Assembly: GCA_017860615.1 (NCBI GenBank) | Contig: JAGDMU010000002.1 | Span: 124,001-188,000 of the forward strand | Length of the DNA stretch: 64,000 nt | Direction of reading: 5' to 3' | DNA from: Pseudomonadota bacterium | GTDB taxonomy: Bacteria; Campylobacterota; Campylobacteria; Campylobacterales; Sulfurospirillaceae | Part shown: positions 26,493 through 36,966 of the stretch, piece after piece | How the letters are laid out: each line of letters opens with the position of its first letter | Position numbering within the stretch: position 1 is the stretch's first letter | Position numbers and translations under genes: made by a program | Notes under the pieces: generated by a model | Told to the model about the DNA's origin: nothing | Seen by the model: only the letters and a program-made list of their open reading frames with translations | Databases searched by the model: none

Positions 26493-27487
26493 ATGAGCTC
26501 ATCTTCATCATAATTTTTCGATGCCATTGTTCCAATAACCTCATCCCATCGCATAGGACTTAAACCATTGCCTGGTCTTTTGATAGCAATATTATCACTA
26601 CTTAAAACTTCACCTATCTGAATTTTTTTGCTCGCAACAATTGATTTACGTGCAATGGGCATATTTTTTGCCTCACTCTTACTTGGCTGTTTAATACCAT
26701 CACCTAAAGCTTGCTCTATATTTCGTATTGCTTTAACCATTGCCATCAATTCATCCGGCTCCAAAGAAGCCTTATGATCAGGTCCTTCCATTGATCTGTC
26801 TAAAGTAAAATGTTTTTCAATAACCGATGCGCCTAGGGCAACTGCGGCAATAGGTACTTCTATACCTTGGGTATGGTCTGAATATCCAACATGAACGCTA
26901 AAAGCATCTGCAATGGTTTGCATAGCCTTTAAATTTACATCTTCTATGGGGCATGGATATTCTGTTGTTGCATGCAAAACCGTAATACGCTCTTTTGGTG
27001 TTCCTTCCTTAATGAGAATATCAAGGGCATCTTTAATTTCATCTAAATTTGCCATACCTGTTGAAAGAACAACCTCTTTTTTCAAGCTTCCAATCAGACG
27101 GAGATAAGGAAGATTGGTAATCTCACCACTTGGGATTTTAAAAATAGGCATTTCAAGACGATGAAGCAAAGCGATACTTTCATGGTCAAACGGTGTTGAA
27201 AGAAAAAGAATGTTTTTTAGCTTGCAATAGGAAATAAGCTCATGATGTGCTATTTCATCTAATTCTAACTTTTTAATCATGTCATATTGAGATTCTGCGC
27301 TATCGGTTGTTTCTTTTTGATACTCAGCCTTTTGTGCTTTTTTTGAAACAAGTTTATCTGCTTTAAACGTTTGAAATTTAACGGCATCTGCTCCTGCATC
27401 ACTCGCAACATCAATAAGTTTTTTAGCAATTTCTAGGCTCCCGTTGTGATTGACCCCAGCTTCTGCAATAATAAAAACTTTACTCAC
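26489..27487 (-). CDS. legI: Legionaminic acid synthase LegI (NeuB family)
   Basis: Condenses the 6-deoxy-diacetamido mannose product with phosphoenolpyruvate to give N,N'-diacetyllegionaminic acid. The 332 residues form a TIM barrel (AEAGVNHNGSLEIAKKL near 8-24; VKFQTFKADKLVS; PSGEITNLPYL; VGYSDHTQGI; EKHFTLDRSMEGPDHKASL). A C-terminal SAF antifreeze-like domain follows (about 275-332, ARKSIVASKKIQIGEVLSS). This domain order is diagnostic for NeuB-type synthases. Overlaps LegG by four bases and LegH by four. Confidence 0.9.
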   Translation of the reverse strand: MSKVFIIAEAGVNHNGSLEIAKKLIDVASDAGADAVKFQTFKADKLVSKKAQKAEYQKETTDSAESQYDMIKKLELDEIAHHELISYCKLKNILFLSTPFDHESIALLHRLEMPIFKIPSGEITNLPYLRLIGSLKKEVVLSTGMANLDEIKDALDILIKEGTPKERITVLHATTEYPCPIEDVNLKAMQTIADAFSVHVGYSDHTQGIEVPIAAVALGASVIEKHFTLDRSMEGPDHKASLEPDELMAMVKAIRNIEQALGDGIKQPSKSEAKNMPIARKSIVASKKIQIGEVLSSDNIAIKRPGNGLSPMRWDEVIGTMASKNYDEDELI

Positions 27488-28059
27488 TTGGCAACACTCC
27501 CAGCTTTTACAAAACCACTCACATGTACATACTCTTTACATGTAGCATTACTTCCATAAAACGTTCCTGCTTTTACATGAGCCCCACCATTAATGATAGC
27601 ACCTGTTGAGATATGACAATTGTCTTCAATAATAGAATCATGTTCTATGAGTGCTTTTGTATTAATGATACAATTTTGGCCTATTGTGACATTGGCATTA
27701 ATCAGAGCATGGTGCATAATTACCGTGCCCTCGCCTAACGTCGCATGTTTTGACACATAGGCTAATGGAGAGATGACAATGGGTAGTTCATAACCAAAAG
27801 ATTTGAGCATTTCAAAAAGTTTGATTCTGGTTTCAGGAGATTTGATTTGACCAACGGTAATAAGAGTATATTTATAGTGATGACGCAAATCTTTTAAATC
27901 CTCATCACTGCCTAAAATTCTGTAGCCTAAAACTTCACTTCCAACAAGCTCTTTTGTATCGATAATGCCTGCAATTTCAAATCTATTTTCCTGTTCAATG
28001 ACATCAATCACCGATCTGCAATGCCCTCCACCACCGATAAGAAGAATTTGCTTTTTCAT
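27484..28059 (-). CDS. legH: N-acetyltransferase LegH (PglD/NeuD family)
   Basis: Left-handed beta-helix acetyltransferase of 191 residues. The N-terminal GGGGHCRSVIDVI binds the nucleotide part, and hexapeptide repeats fill residues 105-185. The EHDSIIEDNCHIS segment holds the likely catalytic His near 141-142. It should acetylate the 4-amino sugar made by LegC. PglD of the bacillosamine route has the same fold, so it could serve both; the position between legC and legI supports LegH. Four-base overlaps on each side. Confidence 0.85.
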   Translation of the reverse strand: MKKQILLIGGGGHCRSVIDVIEQENRFEIAGIIDTKELVGSEVLGYRILGSDEDLKDLRHHYKYTLITVGQIKSPETRIKLFEMLKSFGYELPIVISPLAYVSKHATLGEGTVIMHHALINANVTIGQNCIINTKALIEHDSIIEDNCHISTGAIINGGAHVKAGTFYGSNATCKEYVHVSGFVKAGSVAK

Positions 28060-29195
28060 ATTCTCACCGAACTAGGGATATTTACAATGCGTTCTTCAAG
28101 ATAAATCGCATTGGAAAGATCACCACACTGAAACATTTTAAACATTTCTAACTTATTCATCAACGTCCATATAGGGCGTGTCATGACGCCGTGGCTATTA
28201 GTGTATTCTAAAAAAAGGTCTCTTTGTTCTTTAGTGTCTAGCATAATGGCATTGAGCCAATAATTTGTCTTTGAATCTTTTGGTTCTTTGATAAATTGAA
28301 CATCAAGTGACTCAAAAAAATCTTCATAGATTTTGGCTAAAGCTCTTTTATTCTCTAAAAAATAATTTACTTGCTCAAGCTGTGCTACTAGCAGTGCGGC
28401 ATTAAGGTTGGGAAGACGGTAATTAAAGCCTATCTCATCATGGACAAATTCCCATTTATGGGGTACTTTTGCTGTTGTTGTAATGTGCTTTGCTCTTTTA
28501 GCTAAAACTTCATCATCGGTCACAATCACACCGCCACCACCGCTTGTAATGATTTTATTGCCATTGAAGCTAAAAGCCCCTACTTTACCAAATGTACCAG
28601 TATGCTGGCTTTTATAATAACTTCCTAATGATTCAGCGGCATCTTCAATCAGTGCAATATGCCATGTATCGCAAATGGCTTTTATTTCATCTATTTTACA
28701 AGGGTGACCAAAAGAGTGCATTGGAACACACGCTTTAATGACTTTACCAGTCGTTTTATTGATACATTGGTTTTCTCTAATTTCAGCATTTTCATCTAAA
28801 AATATACGCAATGCCGCAGGCGACAACCCTAACGTCTCTTTATCAACATCTACAAAAATGGGTTTTGCACCACAATAGGTTATCGCGTTACAGGTTGCAA
28901 TGAACGTCAAGGGCTGTGTGATCACTTCGTCATTTTCGCCTACATCCATTAAAACCAAACTTACATGTAAAGCTGCCGTACCATTCACCGTGGCGATTGC
29001 GTACTTACTTCCTACATACAAAGCAAATTCTTTTTCAAAACGATCGACATATGCACCAACGCTTGAAACAAACGTAGAGTCAATGCACTCATTCAGATAC
29101 TTCTTTTCATTGCCAATAAAACGAGGTTCGTGCAAAGGAATAAAATTTTTCGTTGCGAAAGTATTTTGGATAAAGGCAACTATTTTTTCATACAT
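28056..29195 (-). CDS. legC: LegC-family PLP aminotransferase
   Basis: DegT/DnrJ-type aminotransferase that aminates C4 of the 4-keto-6-deoxy-N-acetylhexosamine made by LegB. The 379 residues carry IPLHEPRFIGNEKKYL near 19-34 (LegC-family start), NGTAALHVSL, D185 in IEDAAESLGS and the PLP lysine K214 in SFNGNKIITSGGGG. It is the only aminotransferase seen in the window, so if bacillosamine is made from these genes alone this enzyme would have to serve. One-base overlap with legB. Confidence 0.9.
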   Translation of the reverse strand: MYEKIVAFIQNTFATKNFIPLHEPRFIGNEKKYLNECIDSTFVSSVGAYVDRFEKEFALYVGSKYAIATVNGTAALHVSLVLMDVGENDEVITQPLTFIATCNAITYCGAKPIFVDVDKETLGLSPAALRIFLDENAEIRENQCINKTTGKVIKACVPMHSFGHPCKIDEIKAICDTWHIALIEDAAESLGSYYKSQHTGTFGKVGAFSFNGNKIITSGGGGVIVTDDEVLAKRAKHITTTAKVPHKWEFVHDEIGFNYRLPNLNAALLVAQLEQVNYFLENKRALAKIYEDFFESLDVQFIKEPKDSKTNYWLNAIMLDTKEQRDLFLEYTNSHGVMTRPIWTLMNKLEMFKMFQCGDLSNAIYLEERIVNIPSSVRI

Positions 29196-30385
29196 TACAT
29201 CTTCCCATCAAGGTATTTACCTGTCTCTTTATGCCCAAAATTTGGGATCATATCGTGAAAGAGGCGGACAATATCATCTTTATGCCACAATTTGGCATTT
29301 TTCATCGCTTCGATTTTTTGCGTAAAACCACTCAGTTTTGCTTCATCAAACAATGGCTCATTTTTGATAATACCAAGGTTTTTAAAACGATTCATATCTA
29401 ACACTTCATTTTCAGTGAAAAACTCTTCAAAGTCTTTCTCGCCTGTCGTATCACTGCTCGTAAACAGACAAGGCCATTTACCCTCTTTTGGAAGCGTTTT
29501 TACACGTTCTCTCGCTTCATCTTCATCTTTACATATAAAAGCTTCAAAACCTTGCTTTTTTAGGTATTTGACTGCTATTTCAGCGAAGGTTATGAGATGA
29601 AGTTCCTCGCTCAGTTTTGGGAAAAAGATATCACGGTTCTCACCAAAAATACAGCTCATTAAACAAAGCTCACCTGATTCTTGAGGCGTTACAAAATAGC
29701 GTTTAATATCATTGGGGGCGACAATAGGTTGCTGTTTGGCAAGACGCTGATTAAACCCATGAAGTAGTGAACCATCGCTAAAAGCGACATTCGCAAAGCG
29801 CGCTGTAGAGATCGAAATCTGGAGGCTTTTACGCATCAAAAACATTTCCATAATGCGCTTGCTCGCTCCCATCATATTAACAGGGTTTGCCGCTTTGTCG
29901 GTTGAGACACAAAAGTACTTTTTAGCACCATTGTCAATTGATTGTTGCAACGTTTTATCGGTATTAAAAATGTTAACATCAATCATTCGCATAAGGGTAA
30001 AAGGATCTTTTTCGCTTCTAACATGTTTGAGTGCTGAGAGATTTAGTACATAATCATATTTGCCATCTGCTTTGATAAAAGCGTCATATTCCACACTGCC
30101 AATATCAAGAGCAAAAGTTTGAAAATCACCATCAATGTAACCCATAGAACTGCGTATATCACGCACGAGTTCAACCATATTGTTTTCGCTAATATCAACG
30201 ACATGTAGCTTTTTTGGTTTGCGTTTAAATATCTCTTTAACAACTGCTTGCCCAATGCTACCAGCTCCGCCAATAACTAAAAAAGAAGACGTAGAGACGA
30301 TGTGTGACAACTCTTTTTCATGCTCTTTAATGTCATCGCTAAAAAGCTCTTTTTCGCGCCCGATTAAAGAGAGAATATTATTCAT
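29195..30385 (-). CDS. legB: NDP-N-acetylglucosamine 4,6-dehydratase LegB-like
   Basis: Extended SDR dehydratase starting the nucleotide-linked branch of legionaminic acid synthesis. I choose the ATG at 30385 (MNNILSL), with GAAGG eight bases upstream and an eight-base overlap with fcl; the longer frame to 30400 opens with TTG. The 396 residues show [10 protein letters not shown], the catalytic [17 protein letters not shown] stretch (Asp-Lys in place of SDR Tyr), and [14 protein letters not shown]-terminal region of about 120 residues extends beyond the shorter Cj1319-type enzymes. Adjacent legC, legH and legI make the role clear. Confidence 0.85.
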   Translation of the reverse strand: MNNILSLIGREKELFSDDIKEHEKELSHIVSTSSFLVIGGAGSIGQAVVKEIFKRKPKKLHVVDISENNMVELVRDIRSSMGYIDGDFQTFALDIGSVEYDAFIKADGKYDYVLNLSALKHVRSEKDPFTLMRMIDVNIFNTDKTLQQSIDNGAKKYFCVSTDKAANPVNMMGASKRIMEMFLMRKSLQISISTARFANVAFSDGSLLHGFNQRLAKQQPIVAPNDIKRYFVTPQESGELCLMSCIFGENRDIFFPKLSEELHLITFAEIAVKYLKKQGFEAFICKDEDEARERVKTLPKEGKWPCLFTSSDTTGEKDFEEFFTENEVLDMNRFKNLGIIKNEPLFDEAKLSGFTQKIEAMKNAKLWHKDDIVRLFHDMIPNFGHKETGKYLDGKM

Positions 30386-31346
30386 TTGCATTGCCTTCAA
30401 GGTACCATTGATATGCTATGCGTATTCCAACTTCTAGTTCAACTTTGTGTTCCCATCCTAAAGCATGGAGCTTTGAAGGATCAGTAAGTTTTATCATTGT
30501 TCCATCTGGTTTTGATGTATTATAAACAAGACGTCCTTCATACCCAACGATCTGCTGAATGAGCTCCGCTAATGCACGAATACTTATATCTTTGCCTGTG
30601 CCAATGTTGATATGGGTATTGCGTATTTCATGTTTGCCTTTGGAAAGATCTTTAAAATTAACATTTTCCATAACAAATACACACGCATCCGCCATATCTT
30701 CACTGTATAAAAATTCTCGTCTGGGCTTTCCACTTCCCCAAATTTCAACTTCTTTAGCACCTTTTTGTTTTGCTTCGTGGATTTTACGAATAAGGGCTGG
30801 TAAAACATGCGATGTTTCTAAATCAAAATTGTCATTTGGTCCATAAAGATTAGTTGGCATGACAGAAATAAAGTTGGTGCCATATTGAAGATTATAGCTC
30901 TCACACATCTTAATACCAGCAATTTTTGCAATTGCATAAGGCTCATTTGTGTACTCTAATTCGCTAGTGAGTAAAGAGTCTTCTTTCATAGGCTGTGGAG
31001 CATTCTTGGGATAAATGCAGGTTGAACCTAAAAAGAGGAGTTTTTTGACACTGTGAATATAGCTTTGGTGAATAACATTATTTTGAATGGCTAAGTTTTC
31101 ATAGATAAACTCTGCTCTATAGGTATTGTTCGCAACAATGCCCCCTACTTTAGCAGCTGCTAAAAAAACATACTCTGGTTTTTCTTGCTCAAAAAACTCT
31201 TTAACTGCTTTTTGGTCGGTCAAATCAAGCTCTTTGTGCGTGCGGGTGATGATATTTGAAAAACCTTTACATGTAAGGTTTTTAAGAATTGCAGAGCCTA
31301 CAAGACCACGATGCCCTGCAACGTAAATTTTACTTGTTTTGATCAT
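30378..31346 (-). CDS. fcl: GDP-L-fucose synthase
   Basis: Bifunctional 3,5-epimerase/4-reductase that turns GDP-4-keto-6-deoxymannose into GDP-L-fucose. The 322 residues have GHRGLVGS at 11-18, [14 protein letters not shown] (family fingerprint), the active-site YAIAK near 141-145, and a [12 protein letters not shown] segment. The Gmd gene lies four bases upstream. With AlgA/ManC at 32466 and the mutase at 54281 the whole route from fructose-6-phosphate is in the window. No fucosyltransferase is recognisable by eye. Confidence 0.93.
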   Translation of the reverse strand: MIKTSKIYVAGHRGLVGSAILKNLTCKGFSNIITRTHKELDLTDQKAVKEFFEQEKPEYVFLAAAKVGGIVANNTYRAEFIYENLAIQNNVIHQSYIHSVKKLLFLGSTCIYPKNAPQPMKEDSLLTSELEYTNEPYAIAKIAGIKMCESYNLQYGTNFISVMPTNLYGPNDNFDLETSHVLPALIRKIHEAKQKGAKEVEIWGSGKPRREFLYSEDMADACVFVMENVNFKDLSKGKHEIRNTHINIGTGKDISIRALAELIQQIVGYEGRLVYNTSKPDGTMIKLTDPSKLHALGWEHKVELEVGIRIAYQWYLEGNANE

Positions 31347-31350
31347 ACAA

Positions 31351-32469
31351 TTACTCGAAATAGCTCATGATTTTGTAGCCACCCTCTTTAAGGTAGACAT
31401 CTTTAGTCATCAATTTTAAATCTGATTTCATCATATCATTCACCAAATCTTGAAGATTATGCTCTCTCGTCCATCCTAGTTTTTGCTCTGCTTTAGTTGG
31501 ATCACCTAAAAGAAGATCAACTTCGGTTGGTCTAAAATAGCGTGGATCAACGGCTACAACTTCTTTGCCAATTTCAACTTGATAAAGTGAATTTGAACAC
31601 GATTTTACAACACCAATTTCATTGACACCAACACCTTGAAATTCCAGTTCGATGCCACAATAGCCAAATGCCATACGCACAAAATCACGCACCATTGTAG
31701 TTTGCCCTGTTGCGATCACCCAGTCTTCTGGCTGGGGAGCTTGAAGAATCATCCACATCATTCGCACGTAATCTTTCGCATGACCCCAATCACGTTTAGC
31801 GTTAAGATTGCCAAGGTAAAGTTTATCTTGAAGTCCAAGAGCAATTTTAGAAGCCGCGCGCGTGATTTTACGTGTTACAAAAGTCTCTCCACGGACAGGA
31901 GATTCATGATTAAATAAAATACCATTACATGCAAACATCCCATACGCTTCACGGTAATTCACAGTTATCCAGTACGCATACATCTTTGCCACAGCATAAG
32001 GACTTCTAGGATAAAACGGTGTTGTCTCTTTTTGAGGGGTTTCTTGCACTTTACCATAGAGTTCAGAGGTACTTGCTTGGTATATTTTTGTCTTTTTTTC
32101 TAACCCTAAAAGACGTACCGCTTCTAAAATACGCAGTGTTCCAGTACCATCGGCATTAGCGACATATTCAGGTGTTTCAAATGAAACAGCGACATGACTC
32201 ATCGCCGCAAGATTATAGATTTCATCAGGTTGTACTTCTTGAATAATACGTGTAAGGTTCATACTATCCGTCATATCGCCATGATGCAAAATGAGATTTC
32301 TATTTTCAACATGGGGGTCTTGATAGAGATGGTCAATTCTATCGGTATTAAAGAGTGAACTTCGTCGTTTAAGTCCATGAACGATGTAGCCTTTTTTCAG
32401 TAAAAATTCTGCTAAATAACTTCCATCTTGTCCTGTTATACCCGTAATAAGTGCCACTTTTTGATTCAT
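31351..32469 (-). CDS. gmd: GDP-mannose 4,6-dehydratase
   Basis: Makes GDP-4-keto-6-deoxy-D-mannose. The 372 residues are the usual family length: [14 protein letters not shown] at 10-23, [16 protein letters not shown], the [13 protein letters not shown] catalytic Thr/Glu region, [11 protein letters not shown] with Tyr and Lys, and [16 protein letters not shown]. All expected motifs are present. The start overlaps the AlgA/ManC stop by four bases. The product could also go to GDP-rhamnose or perosamine, but the adjacent Fcl points to GDP-L-fucose. Confidence 0.95.
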   Translation of the reverse strand: MNQKVALITGITGQDGSYLAEFLLKKGYIVHGLKRRSSLFNTDRIDHLYQDPHVENRNLILHHGDMTDSMNLTRIIQEVQPDEIYNLAAMSHVAVSFETPEYVANADGTGTLRILEAVRLLGLEKKTKIYQASTSELYGKVQETPQKETTPFYPRSPYAVAKMYAYWITVNYREAYGMFACNGILFNHESPVRGETFVTRKITRAASKIALGLQDKLYLGNLNAKRDWGHAKDYVRMMWMILQAPQPEDWVIATGQTTMVRDFVRMAFGYCGIELEFQGVGVNEIGVVKSCSNSLYQVEIGKEVVAVDPRYFRPTEVDLLLGDPTKAEQKLGWTREHNLQDLVNDMMKSDLKLMTKDVYLKEGGYKIMSYFE

Positions 32470-33797
32470 ACATTTTCCCTTTTATAATCATCTTCTATTC
32501 TTACAATATCATCTTCACCCGTGTAGCTTCCTACTTGTGCCTCTATAAGTACGATGGGTATTTTGCCTTGATTTTCAAGGCGGTGAATTTCGCCTGCTTT
32601 AATATACGTCGATTCATTTTCTCTTACGATATACGTTTTATCTTCGACTTGAACCGTTGCCGTTCCGCTTACTACAATCCAATGCTCATTTCTGTGGAAA
32701 TGTTTTTGAAGACTCAGTCTTTTACCTGGCTTGACCATGATTTTCTTGATCTTATACCCCGATTTATCTTCTAAAACGCTATATGTCCCCCAAGGACGAT
32801 GAACCGTATTGTGCGTTGTGGTCAGTTCACTATTTTCTTTTTTAAGCTTACTTACAATCTCTTTGACTTTTTGGCTACTTCCTTTTTGACTAATCAAAAG
32901 AGCATCTTCCGTATCAATCACTATCAAATCTTGCACATCAATAAGACTTACATGTTTATGTGAAAGAATAAAATTGTTGTTCTCATCACTACTTAGTTCG
33001 TTGGATAAAGCATCAAAACTTCCTACATCACTCCAACCAATATCGCTTGGAACCACTTTAACTTTTGCGCTTTTTTCCATAACCGCATAATCAATACTAT
33101 CTTCAGGAATTTTAATCATATCATCATAACAAATACGAATCATTCCGTCGCGTTTTGCATTCGCATAAGCGTTTTTACATGTAAGAAAAATTTCGGGTGC
33201 ATAATGTTCCAATTCTTCTAAAAAGACACCTGCTTTAAAGCAAAACATCCCACTATTCCAATAATAATTACCTGCTTCTACATAGCGCGTTGCTGTTGTA
33301 AAATCTGGCTTTTCATGAAACGCTTTAACATCTGTACCACTTGCTTCAATATAACCATACCCTGTTTCTGCATAACTTGGTGTAATGCCAAATGTCACAA
33401 GGAAGCCTTCTTGCGCCAAGGCTTCCGCTCTTTTAACAATTTTACTATAAGCATCTTGATTTTTAATCAAATGATCGCTTGGTGTTACAAGCACTATTTC
33501 ATTTGTTTCAACTGCCATACACGCTAAAGCGATAGCAGGAGCCGTATTGCGTCCAATAGGCTCTAATAGATAGCGATTATTTGTTTTATGTAATTCTTCA
33601 AGTTGATCAAGAGCTAAGAAGTATTGTTCACTATTAGAAACAATAAACTGCTTATTACAAATATGGGCATTTCTTTCAATCGTGAGTTGAAAGAGAGATT
33701 GATTATTAAATAATTTCACAAACTGCTTAGGCATCAGAGTACGGCTTAAGGGCCACAATCTCGTACCACTTCCGCCACATAATATCAGGTTAATCAA
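32466..33797 (-). CDS. manC: Mannose-1-phosphate guanylyltransferase / mannose-6-phosphate isomerase (AlgA/ManC type)
   Basis: Two-domain enzyme: an N-terminal guanylyltransferase with [12 protein letters not shown] and a MPKQFVKL Lys region, and a C-terminal cupin isomerase ([11 protein letters not shown], then [16 protein letters not shown] metal ligands). I choose a TTG start at 33797, giving about 443 residues. GGGAG lies eight bases upstream, the overlap with galE is eight bases, and the protein then begins MINLILCGG as expected. The longer frame to 33821 opens with GTG. It supplies GDP-mannose to Gmd. Confidence 0.93.
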   Translation of the reverse strand: MINLILCGGSGTRLWPLSRTLMPKQFVKLFNNQSLFQLTIERNAHICNKQFIVSNSEQYFLALDQLEELHKTNNRYLLEPIGRNTAPAIALACMAVETNEIVLVTPSDHLIKNQDAYSKIVKRAEALAQEGFLVTFGITPSYAETGYGYIEASGTDVKAFHEKPDFTTATRYVEAGNYYWNSGMFCFKAGVFLEELEHYAPEIFLTCKNAYANAKRDGMIRICYDDMIKIPEDSIDYAVMEKSAKVKVVPSDIGWSDVGSFDALSNELSSDENNNFILSHKHVSLIDVQDLIVIDTEDALLISQKGSSQKVKEIVSKLKKENSELTTTHNTVHRPWGTYSVLEDKSGYKIKKIMVKPGKRLSLQKHFHRNEHWIVVSGTATVQVEDKTYIVRENESTYIKAGEIHRLENQGKIPIVLIEAQVGSYTGEDDIVRIEDDYKRENV

Positions 33798-34809
33798 CGT
33801 TTTTCTCCCATGTATACGCACTTTTACAAATGAGGTTTAAATTATTATACTTAGGTTCCCATTGCATTTTGCTGATAATCTTAGATGTATTGGCAACCAA
33901 TATCGCAGGATCACCTTCACGTCTTGGACCAATCGTAGCCTGAATATCACAGTCTGTGACATTTCGCATTGTTTGGATGACTTCTTTAACACTGTAGCCC
34001 TTGCCATAACCTACATTAAACGTATCGCTCTCATGCGTTTCTAAATAAACAATCGCATCAATATGAGCCCTAGCTAAATCGTCAACATGAATATAATCTC
34101 TCACACCTGAACCATCAGGTGTTGCATAATTATCGCCAAAAATAGACATACTCTTTCGTTTACCAATAGCACATTCACAAGCCACTTTAATCAGATGTGT
34201 TGCCTTATCAAAACATTGCCCAATACGCGGACTTTGTGCTTCAATATCAGCTCCTGCAACATTAAAATAGCGAAATACAATATATTTAAACTCAGGATTT
34301 GCTTTTGCTGTATCGGCTAAAATCGTTTCACTCATCAACTTACTCATTCCATAGGGATTGATAGGTTTTGTTGGGAATGTTTCATCAACACCGTTGGCTG
34401 GAATGGCTGTTGGTTCACCGTAGACTGCTGCTGTAGAACTAAAAATAAATTTTTTAACCTTTGCATTGATTGCCGCTTGAATTAAATGTGTTGTATTGAC
34501 CGTATTGTTCATATAATATTTCAAAGGATTACTCACGGACTCTGGAACAACAATAGAAGCTGCAAAATGAAGAATTGTTTCTATATTTCTCTCATTCAAA
34601 AGTGTAGAAACCTGGTTGAAAGCATTAAGATCAAGGTTAATAAATTCAAATGGTTTAATGGCATAAAGGATGTCCAATATTTTCTGACTACCTGTGCTTA
34701 AATTATCTAAGATGATAAGCTCTTCACCTTGCTCTAAAAGTTGTTTAGCAACATGGCTACCAATGTAACCTGCGCCTCCCGTAATTAAAATTTTTGCATT
34801 TTTATTCAT
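33790..34809 (-). CDS. galE: UDP-glucose/UDP-N-acetylglucosamine 4-epimerase GalE
   Basis: Interconverts UDP-Glc and UDP-Gal, or the GlcNAc/GalNAc pair. The 339 residues show GGAGYIGS at 11-18, FSSTAAVYGEP, Y153 and K157 in NPYGMSK, and GSGVRDYIHVDDLARAH, all standard for GalE. It lies between the WecA-like transferase and manC. In a PglA-containing locus, making UDP-GalNAc (the C. jejuni Gne role) is a sensible guess but not shown. Eight-base overlap with the upstream gene. Confidence 0.93.
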   Translation of the reverse strand: MNKNAKILITGGAGYIGSHVAKQLLEQGEELIILDNLSTGSQKILDILYAIKPFEFINLDLNAFNQVSTLLNERNIETILHFAASIVVPESVSNPLKYYMNNTVNTTHLIQAAINAKVKKFIFSSTAAVYGEPTAIPANGVDETFPTKPINPYGMSKLMSETILADTAKANPEFKYIVFRYFNVAGADIEAQSPRIGQCFDKATHLIKVACECAIGKRKSMSIFGDNYATPDGSGVRDYIHVDDLARAHIDAIVYLETHESDTFNVGYGKGYSVKEVIQTMRNVTDCDIQATIGPRREGDPAILVANTSKIISKMQWEPKYNNLNLICKSAYTWEKNVD

Positions 34810-35821
34810 AATAAGAATCTTTGATCATTGGTGTTAATATAAAATATAATAATATAAAGAATAAAGAATAAAGTATGAATATGAATATATCATCTCTTAC
34901 TTTAAACCCTAATCCAATATACGAAAATAAAATTTGCATCAGACCTAAAAGTAAGACTGTTTTGCGAGTATTTCCACATTGTTGTTTTAATAAAAGATGG
35001 TGCATATGGGTTTTATCAGCCGCTAAGGGATCATGATGATGAAGAACTCTGCGAAGCATAACAATGAGCGTATCTAAAATAGGGATTGCACACAAAAGAA
35101 GCGTTGAAATTGCTGTAATATAATCTTTTTGAATGGCATAAACAACAATGATTGAAATCATAAATCCTAAAAACATACTCCCACTATCACCCATAAAGAT
35201 TTTTGCAGGATGCCAATTCAGGATTAAAAAACCTCCTATGGCACTCATCAAAATGAGCGTTGCATAGAGTAAAAACACGTCTTGATATTTATAGCCAATG
35301 TAAGCAAATGGAAATAAAATAGCCAAAGAGACAACAGAAGCTAGTCCATCAAGACCATCAATCAGATTGATGCTACTGACAAACCCTGAAATAGCAAAAG
35401 CAAAAAAAAGCAATGCGACCCAATCATTCAAAACAATCTCATGCCCTAAAAAGGTTCCAAAATGTTGAATATCGAATCCCACCTGATAAAGAATGATTGC
35501 AGCACATGCGGTCAAAAATAATTTTTTCTTAGAAGAAATAGAGCGGATGTCATCCCATAAGCCTACTAAAAAAATGCCACTTAAGGGAATTAAAAAAAGG
35601 TATGAATGTTCTATATCAAAAAGAAAAACACCAAAAGCAAACGCAGCAAACATACCAATTCCGCCACTTCGAGGTACAACTTTGGTGTGAGAGCTTCGCT
35701 CATTAGGGATATCTAAAATGTTTACTTGGTGCATATATCGAACAAGAAGGAAATTTAACATAAATGAACATGCTATGATAAAAATTAATTTGATAAACAC
35801 GCTCATTTCAATAAGGGACAC
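34802..35821 (-). CDS. Second WecA/TagO-like undecaprenyl-phosphate sugar-1-phosphate transferase
   Basis: Polytopic initiating transferase of 339 residues with SSHTKVVPRSGG near 43-54, the Asp pair in GLWDDIRS, LIDGLDGLASV, KIFMGDSGSMFLGF, and the HHHDPLAADKTHMHHLL cytosolic His motif of the WecA subgroup. It opens with GTG at 35821, supported by AAGGA six bases upstream. It differs clearly from the WbpL-like one at 10096, so the locus can start two lipid-linked glycans, or can start one glycan with either of two sugars. Confidence 0.88.
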   Translation of the reverse strand: MSLIEMSVFIKLIFIIACSFMLNFLLVRYMHQVNILDIPNERSSHTKVVPRSGGIGMFAAFAFGVFLFDIEHSYLFLIPLSGIFLVGLWDDIRSISSKKKLFLTACAAIILYQVGFDIQHFGTFLGHEIVLNDWVALLFFAFAISGFVSSINLIDGLDGLASVVSLAILFPFAYIGYKYQDVFLLYATLILMSAIGGFLILNWHPAKIFMGDSGSMFLGFMISIIVVYAIQKDYITAISTLLLCAIPILDTLIVMLRRVLHHHDPLAADKTHMHHLLLKQQCGNTRKTVLLLGLMQILFSYIGLGFKVRDDIFIFILYSLFFILLYFILTPMIKDSYYE

Positions 35822-35844
35822 TTATTATCCTTACAACTATTATT

Positions 35845-36966
35845 TTATTTATTATAAAACAATAGCTCTTTGATTGCCTTTAAATAAGACTCTATGACAT
35901 TGTTTTCATCATATGCTTCTCTCATTTTCAACAAACCACGATTGCCCATTTCTTCTCTTTGATCACGTGTCATTAAAACAATCTGTTCCATTTTTTGCAT
36001 TAAATCTTCACTATCTTGTATACGGCATAAAAAACCTGTAATACCATTTTCCACAACATCTTTGCAACCAACCGTATCTGTTGCAATAAGAGGTTTAGCC
36101 ATAGCGGCTGCCTCCAATAAGCTTCTTGGCGTGCCTTCTCTGTAACTGGGTAAAACCACACAATCAGCTTTTTCTAGTACCTCTTCAACACAATCACTTT
36201 CCCCTAAGTACTTGAGCGGCTGTTTTTGACAAAGCCTTTGAATTTCTTCTTGACTCAGTGCTGTTTGATTTTGCACATCACACGCACCAAGTAACCAACA
36301 TTCAATATGTGGATAATGCGTATAAAGATTTTGACTTGCTTCAATAAATTCGTACACACCCTTATCTTTGAGCATACGCGCCACCAGTAAAAAAACAACT
36401 TTATTATCTTCTATGCGCGATGGTCTTGGATAAAACCGTTTTAAATCAACACCACTACCAGAAATCACTTCCACCTGATGTGGAGAAACGAGCTTTTGGC
36501 GACAAAATAATTCACAATCATCTTTGTTTTGAAAAAAAACTTTATGGGTCAACTTTGAAGTGATTTTGTATAACTGTTTAATAAAAGTTGTTGCCAATGA
36601 AGGCTTGATAAACACTGTCCCAAGTCCTGAAATTGTATTGATTGTTTTTGCACCAACCAGTCGTGCCGCCCACGTACTATAAAGATTTGGTTTTATCGTG
36701 TAATTCAACACAACATCTGGTTTGATTTTTCGATACAACCGATACAAATCCCATACGGTTTTTATATCCTTTAGAGGATTCATCCCTTTGGCATCAAAGG
36801 CAATAGCATAAAAAGAAAATTCTTTCTCAATTTTAGGAGTATAGTGCGCATCATAAGGAGCGATGCAGATAACATTATAGCCTTCATTGAGCAATCTCCT
36901 TGCAAGATTAAGGCGAAAATTATAAATATTCCATGCCGTATTGATGACAATCGCAATGGTTTTCAT
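35845..36966 (-). CDS. Family 4 glycosyltransferase, PglA-like
   Basis: GT-B enzyme of 373 residues. The N-terminal acceptor domain AIVINTAWNIYNFRLNLARRLL, NYTIKPNLYSTWAARL, TISGLGTVFI and the donor-site EGTPRSLLEAAAMAKPLIATDTVGCKDVV stretch are as in the PglA/WbnH group. In C. jejuni PglA adds the first GalNAc to lipid-linked bacillosamine. A similar second-sugar role here is inferred and would fit the WecA-like gene two positions upstream in the operon numbering. Overlaps AsnB by four bases. Confidence 0.83.
   Translation of the reverse strand: MKTIAIVINTAWNIYNFRLNLARRLLNEGYNVICIAPYDAHYTPKIEKEFSFYAIAFDAKGMNPLKDIKTVWDLYRLYRKIKPDVVLNYTIKPNLYSTWAARLVGAKTINTISGLGTVFIKPSLATTFIKQLYKITSKLTHKVFFQNKDDCELFCRQKLVSPHQVEVISGSGVDLKRFYPRPSRIEDNKVVFLLVARMLKDKGVYEFIEASQNLYTHYPHIECWLLGACDVQNQTALSQEEIQRLCQKQPLKYLGESDCVEEVLEKADCVVLPSYREGTPRSLLEAAAMAKPLIATDTVGCKDVVENGITGFLCRIQDSEDLMQKMEQIVLMTRDQREEMGNRGLLKMREAYDENNVIESYLKAIKELLFYNK

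Noticed and set aside
26489-27487. Sialic acid synthesis (NeuB/NeuC/NeuA) instead of legionaminic acid
   Set aside because: The families are close, but the CBS-type PtmE and the LegB, LegC and LegH genes are specific to the diacetamido-trideoxy route and are not needed for sialic acid.
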